A DNA stretch of 64,000 nt, taken from Ampullaceana balthica (lineage: Eukaryota; Mollusca; Gastropoda; Lymnaeidae). The stretch spans positions 1,192,132 to 1,256,131 of the forward strand of contig CALYLW010000341.1 in NCBI GenBank assembly GCA_944989445.1, read 5' to 3'. A program made the translations under genes and the position numbers. Position 1 is the stretch's first letter, and each line of letters begins with the position of its first letter. Below the pieces are notes generated by a model that was given only the letters and a program-made list of their open reading frames with translations, did no database searches and was not told where the DNA came from. This document shows, piece after piece, positions 9,681 to 21,965 of this stretch.

Positions 9681-12120
9681 TATCATAAGGACGTTTATAT
9701 ATAACTAATTGTAATATTTAGAATAGAGGGTTGGTCCCTGTAGATAGCAGTTCAATGTCATGGAATGTTGAACACTTTCTAGTGATTTCCGATTATTCAA
9801 TTCACATGAAATCGAGAATTGAACAACTTTACAGAGATTTTTTTTAAAAAGTTATCCTACGTTAAAATTGAAGTGACATTGAACCAAGAGTTTATCGATC
9901 AAATAAGAAACAAATAGAAAGCTGCAAACATCTCCTGCAAAAGATCAAATTCCATGAGTGAATAATATTCTTTACAATGAGTCCAAACCTTCCTTGCTCA
10001 ATGCACGGGCTGAATGGCCAGAAAGAAAGAAAATAAATAAACAAGTTAACAAATAACTCTATGCAGCGCCCCTTCTCCCTGGAGATGAGGTGGCACCCTC
10101 GAAATGTCATTTACAACACATTATTGTGATCTTTATGATCCTCAGATGCACGCGCGCCTAGAATGGGGGTGGGTGAGTGGTAGGCTGACCCGTGGAAACA
10201 AATATTATGCACGTGCGGAAAAGGGGCAGCATGCGCATATTTTAAAATACCATTTTCTCAGACCAACGAGCTGTTACAATGGCTGATGATCAATTAGTTG
10301 GCGCATCCGTGGCGAATCGTAACATTTCAAAAATAGGAAGGGGAGAAACTCTTGATATCTTATTTCATTGGCATCACACTTGTGTTGATAAAAAATAAAA
10401 ACAAGATAAAGAAATGGCAGTTTTCGCTTTATTTTATTATATATTATAGAGCAGGACAAGATGAAAAAACTTCTGAGTCGCAAAACAAAAAAAAAGGAGA
10501 AACTAAAGCATACATTGATTGGATACATGTCCTACCAACAACAGTCTTAATCATTCATTCTTTAAAGTTGACAACATGTTACAGCCTTGCCGATATTGTT
10601 TTGCTTTTTTCCAATCAGAATCAGTCACTTTTATCCCACAAAAATCCACAGGGTGATTGATTCATCAAAACGTCTTCTATTTTACCTTAAATTTACAACT
10701 GAAATTTCTGCCCAGACTGAAGTCATATTTGAGCGCCCCCAAAGTAATTCTTGGGAAATACTTGTAACTCAGTTTTAGTCAGGCTACAATTTGAATGACG
10801 AACCGAGAACGACCTCAATAGTTCCTATAGCTTTATTACCTCACTAGAAGTGAGGCTGGTCTTCCGCTGGTGTAGCTTTTAGGATTTCTTTTTGTCCGTG
10901 TGACTTCCAAAAGTATTCGGACACGTAACCGTCATTTCAGCTCTGACAGGCGACTTACTGAAACTTCCCATTGAAACAAAGGAGATAGCTTTAATATTGC
11001 ATTCACTGTCTATTGGTAAGTCCGGGGATAAATCGTCCAACATTATCTTTTTCGTTAAACCCGAGATACCGCTGAAAAAAATTAGATCCAAAAAAAAATC
11101 CTACGTGTTGACACCGTTCTAGTTCTAATAGCCAGGAGTTTTGAAACTGTACAACCCACTCATTATGTCCAGTAACCAGGTCAGGAATGTTGTTGCCTGT
11201 TTTCAAATACAATTTCATCCGGGTAAAGCAGTTCCCTTTTTTTCCAATCACAAATCACCAGTTAATGGGAAATGTAAAAACTTTTAAGTAATTTGGGATT
11301 TGAAGAGGTTTTAAAAGGTGGCTGAAAAGGGAGAAATAGAAATTAAGCAAATAATAAATCCAATGCCATGTGGGATTAAAGTTGATTAAACATTCTTTTA
11401 TGTTCAATTTTTAATGAAAATGTACCGCTTTCGTCATAAGGTAATCCGAATTACATGGAGTTAAAAATAATGTGAACTTAAAATATGATAAGGGACTAAA
11501 ATCAGTCTAGTATTTAATTCACGAAATTATTTAGAAAAATATAAAACAACTTTTTTTAAAAAATTCTTCCAGACGTCGGTTGAACTGACATGAAGAAGTT
11601 AGTTGTGGTGATAGATAAGCTGCCCGAAACCATCAGTGATACAAACTTTACAGAATAAAAAAAATAAGATATATTTATTTTTTTTAATAAGAAAAAAAAA
11701 GGTCCTTAAAACAATTTTCCCTTTCAGCTGCATGGCTGCGCGCAGCCATCTGTCCGACGCCGCGTGTCAGTTTAGAGTTACTGCGCAGCAAATTTTTATA
11801 AGGTTAACATATGTCAAAAAAGTGCACTTGAAAAATGAATGCTGCACAACTTTGTAAACGAGTTTATTTACTTATTACTTTATTTGCCCATGGAAATTAG
11901 AGGGAACATTGCCTTAAAGCTGATGTTGCACACATAACCGACTCATCGACATTTCAAATTCTCAGGTAGTTTCAGGGTTATAATACTTATAAATACATAA
12001 CAAGATAATACTTATCCATACCAAAAGGACTTTTTGAGAAAAGTAAAGAAGAGTTGTTTTTTTAAAAATTATTTTGAGTTAGATGTATTATGGGATACAA
12101 AAATGTTGAAGTGTTTAGAG
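9681..12120. other. Intron 2 interior, no gene seen
   Basis: About 2.4 kb with no supported feature. Open frames on the minus strand at 10879-11251 show no family motif and no splice support, so I do not call a gene. Composition is AT-rich, like other introns here. Confidence 0.4.
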
Positions 12121-13560
12121 CAGGGGTGCCCAAAGTCCGGCCCGCGGGCCAAAACTGGCCGGTGATGCAATTTTAATTGGCCCACGACCTCATCTGAAAT
12201 AGATAATTGACTGACGTATTATTTAAGTAACGACATTATATTTATAAGAAAATTCAATCCCCACCCCCTATTTTTTATTACGTCAAGTGATAGCAAAAAT
12301 CGATGACGATTTTTGTTAACAACGTGAAAATGGATTTTTGAAAACCTGATGAAGTTATATGCTGTTAAGTGTACAAAATTCGATGACGAACAGACCATAC
12401 AAACGTACTAGCTGACTGAAACTGAATGCACCGAGAAGTTGGAGGAACTGGAAGCTGGATTAACCTCCAAAGCTTATTTTCAATAATTTGTCGGGCAAAT
12501 GAAAATCCTCAAAGGCAAGTTATGAGGTGGCAACACTGATAGTGAAACACAGCAAATCATTTACTGATGGCGAGTTTGTTAAAGAATGCTTGATGAGAAT
12601 TCTTGAAAAAATATGTCCCAAGAAAAAGCAGGAGTTTGACCATGTTTGCCTGTCACGCAACACTGTGGCTCCCAGGAATAAATAAATCTCATCTGACATC
12701 AAAAGACAATTAGAGGCAAAAGCAGAAAAATTTGACTTTTTTCTTGATAGTCTGTCATGAAAGCACTGATGTATCTGACACTGTCCAACTACTTATTTTA
12801 ATGCTGACATGTGTGTGAGAGAAGAATTACTTGACCTTCAGAGTCTCAAAGACCGAACAATGGGAAAAGATGTATTTGCTTCCGTTTGTTCTACTGTCAA
12901 TGACAAACTGTCGTGGATAAAATTATCTGGAATTATTACTGATGGTGCTCCTGCCATGATTGGTGAGCACAGTGGACTAGCAAATGTTGTCTGTAACAAA
13001 GTCAGCTGAGAGGGCGGCAAAGCTTTTTAAACTTCGCTGTATCGTTCGCCAACAAGTTCATTGTGCCAAACATTTTAGATGTGATCATTTCATTATGCAA
13101 GTGATAAAAACTATAAATTCTATTCACTCTAAAGCACTGTTTCACTCCAGTTTCATCACTTTCATCTTGACATCTAGGGAGAATACGTAGATATTGTGTA
13201 TCTCAATGATGTAAGATGGCTCAGTCGGAGGACAGAATTCAGCGCTTCTACGCACTTGAAAAAAAAGAGATTGGGCAATTTCTAGTTGGTAAAAAAGGTT
13301 AACTTATCTGACAACGATAAGACTCCAATAGAATGTCTAAATAGTTATTCATCAATTTATTACTGTATGCTCATGTTATCAAAGAGATATATTCTAGCCA
13401 TGGGGAGATATGTTTTAGCCGAGGCATGCAGTTTAACCCGCTGGTGCATTTTTTGGCCTGATTTTTCAAATCAGATCCAACACTTTCAAAACACATGAGC
13501 CACTAGAGATATACAGTATAGAACATGGAAAAATGCATGCAGGTTTCTGTTACATCTGGT
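12121..13560 (+). pseudogene. Degenerate hAT transposase (GTF2IRD2-like)
   Basis: The start CAGGGGTGCCCAAAGTCCGG at 12121 is a hAT-type terminus. Between about 12740 and 13250 the + strand carries broken frames typical of transposase-derived GTF2I-repeat/ZBED-type proteins, including SGIITDGAPAMIGEHSGLAN (12930-12990), QQVHCAKHF and a DVRWLSR block near 13210. Stops and frameshifts interrupt it repeatedly and the C-terminal dimerisation region is not visible. A second relative lies at 54900-55620. The right terminus was not found; the element may have been cut by the insertion at 13621. Confidence 0.78.
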
Positions 13561-14633
13561 TTAGCGTCGTAAACCCATTAACGTCAGCCAAATAATATTG
13601 GCTCAAAGGAATCTTATTTCCAGTGGCGTAGCTAGGGGGGGCGGTGGGGGCGGTCCGCCCCGGGCGGCACTCATTCAGGGGCGGCATTTGTGGGCATTTG
13701 AAAATTACTGCCATTTCCGACAACCTCCTTTTTTATTATGACGCGGGAAAACCAAGGTGAAACAAATGTTTTATTTATTTCGAGTCTTAATTAACGGATT
13801 TGCGCAACATTTGTTTGATTACAAAGTGGTTGTTATAACTAATGCAAATCCGTTCAAAAATTTAAAATCGCTCAAAAAAAGAATCGATTTGTTTGGAAAA
13901 TTAAGCGGTATACGTCACAGATGTCGCTTTTATAAGAAAACTGCACACAGTAAAAAAAAATAATAAATAACACAACACATCACCACTGGGCCCAATAATA
14001 TGTGCTATTAATATTTCCATGATAGTTTTTGCGTGGAATTTCGGCAAGCGCAGAATGATGCACTAACAATTACCTACATGGCATGATGGTTCAAATAGTG
14101 TGTTTAACTTGAAAGTTGTAATTTATATTAAAATTTCAAGTGACCTAGAAAAATTGACATCTGAAGAAGTAATTAGTAATACGAGATCAGATGCTGGAAT
14201 GTTAATCAGTTCAATTGAATCTTTTTCTTTTCTCTGCTATCTCAATTTATGGGAACCCGTCTTTTAAAAAAGAATTAATGCAAATCCATTTCATGGAACA
14301 AGGAGATGAGCTAATACAAAACGCTGTTATAGAGAGTTAGTGATATCAACTGAACGCCGAGTTAGAAAGAGAAAAAACATGAGTGGGGAAAATTCAGAAG
14401 ACGTGGTTCTATCTCTAGAGCAAGAAGTACAACTAGAAATGTTTCTATCCATGGATGGAATTATCAAAGAAAATAAAAGAACGCGTTGATGAGTTGCATG
14501 TCCTTGCGAGAAAATATTCATGTATGTAACCTACTAAATGAAGAATTTGAACATCAAATATTTTTTTTATTTACATAGATAAAGAACAGTTCAATATTGA
14601 AAGAAAAGGGATCTAAGTTTTTATGGCTGTACA

Positions 14634-14820
14634 CAGGGCCGGTCTTGGCGATTGCTAGGCCCTATGCGGCTTAGTATCCCAAAAGGATTGCGCGGGGCCC
14701 GGTCTGGGTAGGGATAAGGTATAAATAAAGATAATAAGTGAAAATTAAGAAAGATGGGGCCTACGAAAGCGTGGGGGCCACTGCAACCGCATAGTTTGCA
14801 GTGGCCTAAGACCAGCCCTG
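14634..14820 (+). mobile_element. 187-bp MITE nested in hAT copy 1
   Basis: Begins CAGGGCCGGTCTTGG and ends AAGACCAGCCCTG. Flanks are GCTGTACA (14626-14633) and GCTGTACC (14821-14828), 8 bp with one mismatch. It is absent from the equivalent place in copy 2 (around 18470), where the target reads continuously, so it arrived after the two hAT copies separated. Confidence 0.85.
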
Positions 14821-15530
14821 GCTGTACCTACACTACAAGAAGAGGCGTTATGTAAAAAAAAACGGGGGGAAAGGCCCCCTTTATCTATTAAAATATATTC
14901 AACAGTATTGATTGGAAAATTCTGTACCCAACATTATAATTTTGCTAAGAATTTTTTCAACTATTGCTATCACTGTATATAGTTGTGAAAGGAGCTTCTC
15001 CAAACTGAAGTTGATAAAAAAATTATCTTCGTTCCACAATGAGTGATTTAAGACAACAAAATCGTGCAATATTGTCCATAGAACAAGATTTACAAATAAT
15101 TTAAATTTTGATAGCATAATGCACGATTTTCTATCACGAAAGTTAGGAAAGTAAATGTATAAATATGTTTACATGCTAATGTATACAATTTTTTTTTGTT
15201 AAAAAAAAGATTTATTTATAAATAAAAAATAAAAGAATAGTAATTGGTTATGTTTTTTCGGTGTAAATTTGGAATATATTTTGACTGATTTGTGGGGTGG
15301 GGGGGGCTGGCTGCGACCTTAGTAACTTTCTTGTGGCCTTTAAAAAAGTATCTTGTATTTTTATAAAAGTGTTTTTATAGGTATATCATCGTATGCGACC
15401 TCTTTTATTACTGCTTACATAAATAGGGCAAGCAATGGTAAAAATGTTCCCCACCTTTACTTCAGTTTCAATTACAATTATTTATTCATATTTATTAATT
15501 TATAAAAAAAACAGCATATGTTTAACTTAA

Positions 15531-15904
15531 GAGGCCATCCATAAATGACGTCACGAGATTTTGGGTGATTTTCACCCCCTCTCCCCTTGTCACACGTCGT
15601 CACAAAAAACCCTTCTTTGATATGACGTCACAAAGGCCCCCCCCCCATAAAAGCCGTAATTTCTATTTGAGAAGGGGCATGTTTCAAGTCATTTTTTTTT
15701 GTCATTTAAATATGTTTTTAGTGTAAGGCTCTGCACTCTAATATCGTAACACGCGTGAAGCCATGTAAAATGTCCTTAAATAAAGTGTCGGTAATCATAG
15801 ATTTAAGTGGAAGTTTTATTTAAAGTTGCGCGTTTTGATTTGACGTCAAATGTGTGACTCCCCTCCCCCCCCCCAAGTGCCTGACGTCATTTATGGACGG
15901 CCCC
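15531..15904. mobile_element. Long-inverted-repeat MITE inside hAT copy 1
   Basis: Begins GGCCATCCATAAATGACGTC and ends GACGTCATTTATGGACGGCC; the ends are inverted repeats. Copies occur at 20038-20418 in hAT copy 2, at the same internal position, and partly at 54535-54680. Presence in both hAT copies means it either inserted before they duplicated or is part of the hAT itself. Confidence 0.8.
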
Positions 15905-16084
15905 TAAAAGGGCGGCAAATTGGAGACCACCCCGGGCGGCAAAAGTTCTAGCTACGCCACTGCTTATTTCTGTTTGTTTTTTTCCTTCATCAACCGAAAA
16001 CAGTCATCTCGGTAGAGTCAGTTGCATTTTCCGTTCAAATTCGCTGACTGCTGATTACTTTCTTTTCAAAATTTTCTAATATAT

Positions 16085-16530
16085 TAGGTGGGCTGTTAAT
16101 ATATTGATATGTTAGGTGTACTGTTAATATATTGATATGTTAAGTGTGCTGTTAGTGTCTGATATGTAAGGTGTGTTGTTGATTTTTTATATGTTAGGTG
16201 TGCTATTAATATATTAATATGTTAGGTGTGCTGTTAATATATTGATATGTTCGGTGTGCTGTCAGTGTCTGATATTTAAGGTGTGCTGTTAATATACTGA
16301 TATGTTAGGTGTGCTGTTGATATATCGATATGTTCGGTGTGCTGTTTATATACTGATATGTTAGGTGTGCTGTTGATATATCGATATGTTCGGTGGGCTG
16401 TTAATATATTGATATGTTAGGTGTGCTGTTAATATATTGATATGTTCGGTGTGCTGTCAGTGTCTGATATGTTAGGTGTGCTGTCAGTGTCTGGTGTTAG
16501 TTGTGCTGTTAAAACCGTGACATGCTAGGT
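16085..16530. repeat. About 28-bp minisatellite
   Basis: Tandem units of type GATATGTTAGGTGTGCTGTT followed by AATATATT, with variants GGTGGGCT, TCGGTG and shorter 20-22-bp units. Around 15 copies, alternating in pairs (AATATATT and GATATATC types), which suggests a higher-order repeat. Located in intron 2. Confidence 0.92.
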
Positions 16531-17811
16531 GTGCTGGTCGGTTCGACGCAAACGTATCGCGATAAACGACATGTACACAAGCCGCCGGGTAATCAAACCC
16601 AAGAGACACTACTAGGGTTGTCTCTCACGGGATCTCCGTTACGTGCTAAATCCCGGGTACACATTTTATGTTGAGAGTTTCTTTTCTTAATTTACTTAAC
16701 CTTTAATTATTACATTTGCTTGTGCTGAATTACTTGGTAAGCATTATCTCCAGTACACAGGTCAGTCAAATGTTATTAAGCCAAACAAAATGTACATTTA
16801 AATAGGAGAAATTCTCGGGGAAAAAAGACATTAAAAATTAATTTTGTGAATATTATGTAATGATTGATTGGTTCTTTAACGCCATGATTTTCATGATAAA
16901 TCAAATTTTATGTCATCAACTTAAAAGAAAACTTTTTTATTACTCCTTGAAGCCTTTTTAGGCAAAGTTACCTAATTAATATCACTGTATAAACCTTGGT
17001 TTTTTGTTTCTGCCTGGAAATCCCTTCAAATTCCATCTGATGCCAACTTCCTAAGATTGAGCCTGTGCTCTAGTAACTTAAGTTGTCCCAAAATAAAATC
17101 TTTCAACCCACATATGTAATACATAATTATTACGCGATCTTTTCCCTTGAAAAATAAATAATTGGAAGGCTAAAACAAATAAACAGACATCGTCGACTTT
17201 CGGGGATTTAAAACCTTTTTTAAAACTTTCTTTAACCCTGTTTCAAACTATATAAAACAGTAGTGGTATGTATGCGACGGTTTTTTATTTTATTTTAAAG
17301 AAAATCATCAGTTCATAATTTTAACCACCTAATAAGTTATGGATCTTTTCATACTGGCGGGTTTATTCAACGTCTGTTTTACAAGCATATTAGCCAGTTA
17401 TCCATTATTATGGATATGCAGTATTTTTTAAAAAAATTACCAGCTGGTTGCAATTCCCCTTTAAACTAAACTTAACACGTTTCTATTCATTAATAGAAAA
17501 CAAAAATTTAACTTTCTAATCTTTCTGGTAATAAAAGTTTAACATTCTAATCTTTATAATCTAATTCAGTTTGTATTTCACATTTTTAAATGTATTTGAC
17601 ACCAATTTTTTTTTAAAGGTTACAGTAAATGTGTTTCGTGTTTGAACTATCAATGATTATTGCTGCGATTGTTCATATCGAATATCACGATCGTTACGTC
17701 TAGCTACACCATAGGGAGAGCGTTGAAGTTGAAGTGGCGATGGGCAGTTGTCAACAAAATTCTACTGGAGGGCTTAATGATATACGTTTCTTTCTTGTGT
17801 TACTTTTAGAC
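16531..17811. other. Intron 2 interior, no gene seen
   Basis: About 1.3 kb of AT-rich sequence with no coding or repeat signal that I recognise. Confidence 0.4.
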
Positions 17812-17935
17812 CAGGGGTCTCCAAACTTTTCTGCCGGAGGGCCGCATTAACTGTCAAAAAGCAGTTTGTAGGCCGACTACTAACCCACAACTACTAAGTT
17901 TTGTGGTAAACTACAGGTAAAAATAGTTTTTTCTT
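17812..17935 (+). mobile_element. Truncated copy of the 208-bp hAT MITE
   Basis: Begins CAGGGGTCTCCAAACTTTTC, as at 7472, but its right half is missing and it runs directly into hAT copy 2. The junction near 17935-17945 marks a deletion or recombination between the two elements. Confidence 0.75.
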
Positions 17936-18830
17936 CTTTTTAGACATACTTTAACATTTCAATCGTCTTGGAAAAATTGACATCTGAAGAAGTAACTAGG
18001 AAAACGAGATCAGATGCTGGAATTTTACTAAATTCAATGTAATCTTTTTCTTTTCTATGTTATCTCAATTTATGGGAATCCGTCATTTTTTAAATTAATT
18101 CAAAGTCATTGCATGGAACAAAGAGATGTGCTAATACAAAATGCTGTTATATCAGCCAAACAATTTGTGAAGAGATGGAAATATCAACTGAACGCCGAGT
18201 TCGAAGGAGAAAAAAATATATGAGTAGGGAAAATTCAGAAGACGTGGTTCTATTGTTAGAACTAGAAGTACAACGAGAAAAGTTTTTATACATGGATGGA
18301 ATTATGAAAGAAAATAAAAGAAACGCTTTGATGAGTTGCATGTCCTTGCAAGAAAATATTCGTAATACCATGTAACCTACTAAATGAAGCATTTGAACAT
18401 CAAATAAATTACTCTATTGGAATTGATAAAGAACAGTTCAATATGGAAAGAAAAAGGATCCAGGTTTTTATTGCTGTACTGTACCTACACTACAAGAAAA
18501 TGCATTATGTTAGAAAACTGGGGGGAAAGGCCCGCTTGATCTATTAAAATTTATTCAACAGTATAGATTGGAGAATTCTGTACCCAACATTGTAATTTTG
18601 CTATGAATTTTTTCAACTATTGCTATCAGTGTCGCTAGTTTATGAAAGGAGCTTCGCAAAACTGAAGTTGATAAAAAATATATCTTCGTTCTACAATGAG
18701 CGATTAAAGTAAACAAAATCTTGCAATACTGTCCATAGTCCATAGAACAAGATATCACAGATAATTTTAATTTTGATAGCATAATACATGATTTTTGTAT
18801 TATGAAAATTAGGAAAGTAAATGTATAAAT

Positions 18831-19677
18831 TAGGGCTGCGGAAATTAACGAATAATTTTTCGATTAATAGTTTTAAAAAAAGTATCGATTAAAATTATTA
18901 TAATCGATAAAAATTCGATTAAAATTAAAGAAAATATTTATAATCTTTTTAAATTTTTTTTATTAATGAATAATTAATTATTAATAATTAATAATAATTT
19001 ATATATTTTTTTTACGTACAAACTTCTCCCGCGTAATATTATAATTTATTTTATTACTTTATGTGGACCGGCAGAAGTCAACTAAAAAATGGCTGACAGA
19101 ATCAGCGCAGTTAAATTTAAACCATATAACTAGAAAGTTGAGCAAAAATTTTGTTTTTAAACTAACTGCGGATGGCAAAGTCGAAGATGGTGAAAAAGTT
19201 TACTGTGTTCACTGCAGTGGCGTCACTACAGGGGTGCGGTGGGGGCTTGCCGCCCCGGGTGACACCATCACAAGGGGTGACACCAAAACGTAAAATTCTG
19301 TATGTTCCCGTTATTTGGAACCTAAAGACTTGGAGGAGTTCTATGGGGTAAGTCTTAAGGGGGTGACACCATGAGCTATCGCCCCGGGTGACACCAACAC
19401 TAGTGACGCCTCTGGTTCACTGCCATAAACAATTCTCTTTTAAAGGATCAAATACATCGATGACGTACCACCTTCAGCACAAACATCCGATCAAGTATCA
19501 ACACATTGTCATAAAATTTAGTTCAAAATATTTCTTAATTTTCAATGTCCATAAGAAATGTTCAGTTTAATGACGTCATAAATTTCTATTTTTGGCTTTA
19601 ATCGAAATTATCGATTAATTAATCGGTAATTTTTCAAAAGTTAACGTTTAAATTTAAATTAATCGATAACAGCCCTA
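18831..19677 (+). mobile_element. 847-bp hAT element with BED-finger remnant, nested in hAT copy 2
   Basis: Ends are TAGGGCTGCGGAAATTAA and TTAATCGATAACAGCCCTA, imperfect inverted repeats. The 8-bp target duplication GTATAAAT is perfect (18823-18830 and 19678-19685). The open frame from 19063 encodes the start of a BED-type zinc finger: KVYCVHC before the inner insertion and FSFKGSNTSMTYHLQHKH after it, giving the C-x2-C and H-x4-H pairs. BED fingers are the DNA-binding N-termini of hAT transposases. The rest of the transposase is gone. A sister copy is at 48547-49349. Confidence 0.87.
19215..19415 (+). mobile_element. 201-bp hAT MITE inserted in the BED finger
   Basis: Begins CAGTGGCGTCACTA and ends TAGTGACGCCTCTG (inverted repeats with one mismatch), flanked by GTTCACTG on both sides (19207-19214 and 19416-19423). 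Removing the element and one duplication would join the two halves of the zinc finger in frame, so the insertion broke an open frame. Partial copies occur near 22715-22790 and 55655-55793. Confidence 0.9.
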
Positions 19678-20037
19678 GTATAAATATGATTACATAATAA
19701 TGTATACACATTTATTTTTTTTTAAAAATAAAAAAAATATTTATAAATACAAAATAAAAGAATAGTGATTGGTAATGTTTTTTTTGGGTGTAATTTTGGA
19801 ATATGTTTTGTCTCATTTGACCTGCGACCTCAGAAACTTTCTTGTGGTCTTTAAAAAAGTATCTTGTATTTTGTAAATGTGTATTTATAGGCATATAATC
19901 TTATGCGGCCTCTTTTATTACTGCTTACATAAATATGGCATGCAATGGTAAACATGTTCCCCACCTTTACTTCGTTTCCATTACAATTGTTTATTCATGT
20001 TTCTTAATTTATAAAAACCATAACATAATTGACTAAC

Positions 20038-20418
20038 TGGCCGTCCACAAATGACGTCACGCGATTTTGGCTGATTTCCTACCCCTTCCCCCCTTGTCAC
20101 ACGTCGTCACAAAACCTTAGACCACTTCTTCAATAAGACGTCACAAAGCTTTGAAAACCCCCCCCCCATAAAAGCCGTATTTTCTGTTTCAAAATGAGGA
20201 TGTTTCAAATAAAAAAATGTGTCATTTAAGTATGTTTTTAGTGTAACGCTGCATTCTAATATGGTAACACGCGTTTTACATAAACGTCATTAAATAAAGT
20301 GTCAGTCATCAAATATTTACGTGGAAATTTTATTTAAAGTGGCGCGTTTTTGATGCGATGACAAATGTGTGACTCCCCCTCCCCCCCCAGGTGCGTGACG
20401 TCATTTATGGACGGCCCC
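20038..20418. mobile_element. Inverted-repeat MITE in hAT copy 2
   Basis: Same unit as 15531-15904, at the equivalent internal position: begins GGCCGTCCACAAATGACGTC and ends GACGTCATTTATGGACGGCC. Confidence 0.78.
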
Positions 20419-20477
20419 TAAAAAGGGCGGCAAATTGGAGACCGCCCCGGGCGGCAAAAGTTCTAGCTACGCCACTG

Positions 20478-21060
20478 ATCGGCTGATGGAATAGATCAGG
20501 CTAATTACCTAAAATGGTATCTAAATCCCTAGAGTATGATGCTATTAATAGATGAGTGCACCGGTTGCACTTAACATTTCCAAGTCACGGATCGGAACTG
20601 TTACTGTAAAACACGGTTGAAATAAATGCTCTTGTAATAAAAAAAATAAAAAAGTATTTCAAAAAGATGCTGGAAAGAAATAAGAAAACAAATTCCTTGG
20701 GAAACAGTTGTTTATTCAACGTGAGAAGAAGGTTAACATTTTAATCTCCCAGTCACTCCCACCACTTCACTCACTCCCCTACTTCCCATCCATCTCATCC
20801 TCATTCTCTCTCCCCTCCTTCCCCCTCCGTCTCTCTCTCTCTCTCTCTCTCTCTCTTTTCTTTCTTTCTTTCTTTCTTCCCCCGCTCCCCTCTCCCTGTG
20901 CTCATCTATTCCCCAAAACCAAGCAACTAAAACCTCAGGTGAAAGTTGTTATATTTTTAATGACATTTAGATCCAGTACGAGAGATAAGTTTTGCCGAGT
21001 TGCTGGTAACGAGAATTGGTGAAACAGGTTTGGGATAACCTGTTAATGAATAATTAAATT
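20478..21060. other. Intron 2 interior with (CT)n and (CTTT)n tracts
   Basis: No gene. A CT-rich simple repeat lies at 20830-20880, running into (TTTC)n, within an otherwise pyrimidine-rich stretch at 20745-20915. Confidence 0.7.
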
Positions 21061-21126
21061 CCCTTATATTAACTTCGCGGTCTTGTCTCTCTCCCTCCCT
21101 CTCTCTCTCTCTGTCCCTCTCTCCTC

Positions 21127-21179
<53 letters not shown>

Positions 21180-21582
21180 TCTCTCTCTGTCTGTCAGTCT
21201 GTCCTGGGTGGTCGGAAGGGCGGAAAAACAAAAGTCAATAATGACCCACTTCCCGTAATGCGATAGAGATGAAATTTTGCACATAGACTCGTGTCACCCA
21301 ACAATGCATTGCATCAAAATTTCAGATCGATCGAATGAACCGTAGTTTAATTCGTGCATTTTTAGTTTATCTCTATATAACTCAATATATCCGTCTGCTA
21401 TTGTTTACATTCACGCGTCACTGAGTTCACTCCAGCCATCCACGACCGCATCATCGTGTTTTCAGCAAGAGAGTTCAGTCGCGTTCAGTCTGTAAATGTT
21501 TGTCCTGTTGGAACATAATCAATACTTTTAGTTATGTCTCATATATAAGGGATTTATAGTCAAAAACTTTGTTTTTACGGGA
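21061..21582 (+). repeat. 0.5-kb repeat family, diverged copy with (CT)n
   Basis: Head CCTTATATTAACTTCGCGGT and tail GGGATTTATAGTCAAAAACT match the family ends. The core TCAAAATTTCAGATCGATCG is present around 21319. In place of (TTGC)n it carries a long (CT)n at 21087-21195, so the simple-repeat slot differs between subfamilies. Confidence 0.78.
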
Positions 21583-21965
21583 TTGTTTAATTTATATTAA
21601 TTTTCTTTGATTTGTAACTTCAAGAAGTTTTCTTCAAATATTTTTTCAGGCAGTTTTCCGAATATCTTGCTAACAATTTTTTTCTATCGAATGCATTTAA
21701 GAAAAAGACTTTGGTTATTAATTTATGACATTTGACCATCGAAATGCTATTTTGTGTCAAAACAATTGTTTTTATAATTGTAAAAAAAAATTCATATAAA
21801 ATTAAAACAGATTAGTGATCGCTGTTTCAGTAAGTTCCATTTAAAGTTAATGTAACATTTCTTTATGATCTATAAATGAGATTTTACATAAATTTTGAGC
21901 CCAATGTTTTCTTTATGGTTTTAAAATTTCAGAAAAAATTTAACATAAGACATATTAAAATAATT

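Larger units (their letters stand above)
13621..15962 (+). mobile_element. 2.3-kb hAT element with perfect 8-bp target duplication, copy 1
   Basis: Ends are CAGTGGCGTAGCTAG and CTAGCTACGCCACTG, perfect 15-bp terminal inverted repeats. Flanks are CTTATTTC on both sides (13613-13620 and 15963-15970). Inside, 14890-15140 holds a frameshifted hAT C-terminal dimerisation region on the + strand (CERSFSKLKLIKK-like in broken frames). The interior contains two further insertions, at 14634-14820 and 15531-15904. Both ends are GC-rich (CCCCGGGCGGC). No intact transposase remains. A related copy ends at 20477. Confidence 0.88.
17940..20477 (+). mobile_element. hAT element copy 2, left end missing, carrying nested insertions
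   Basis: The sequence from about 17960 (GAAAAATTGACATCTGAAGA) follows hAT copy 1 from about 14150 onward, ending in CTAGCTACGCCACTG at 20477. The left terminus is absent. Broken frames of the transposase C-terminal region lie at 18560-18790. It is interrupted by an 847-bp element at 18831-19677, itself interrupted at 19215-19415. The inverted-repeat MITE of copy 1 is present at 20038-20418. Confidence 0.83.

Noticed and set aside
10879..11251. Overlapping minus-strand open frames of 70 and 82 codons
   Set aside because: No motif of a known family, no splice support, and they overlap in different frames in an AT-rich intron.
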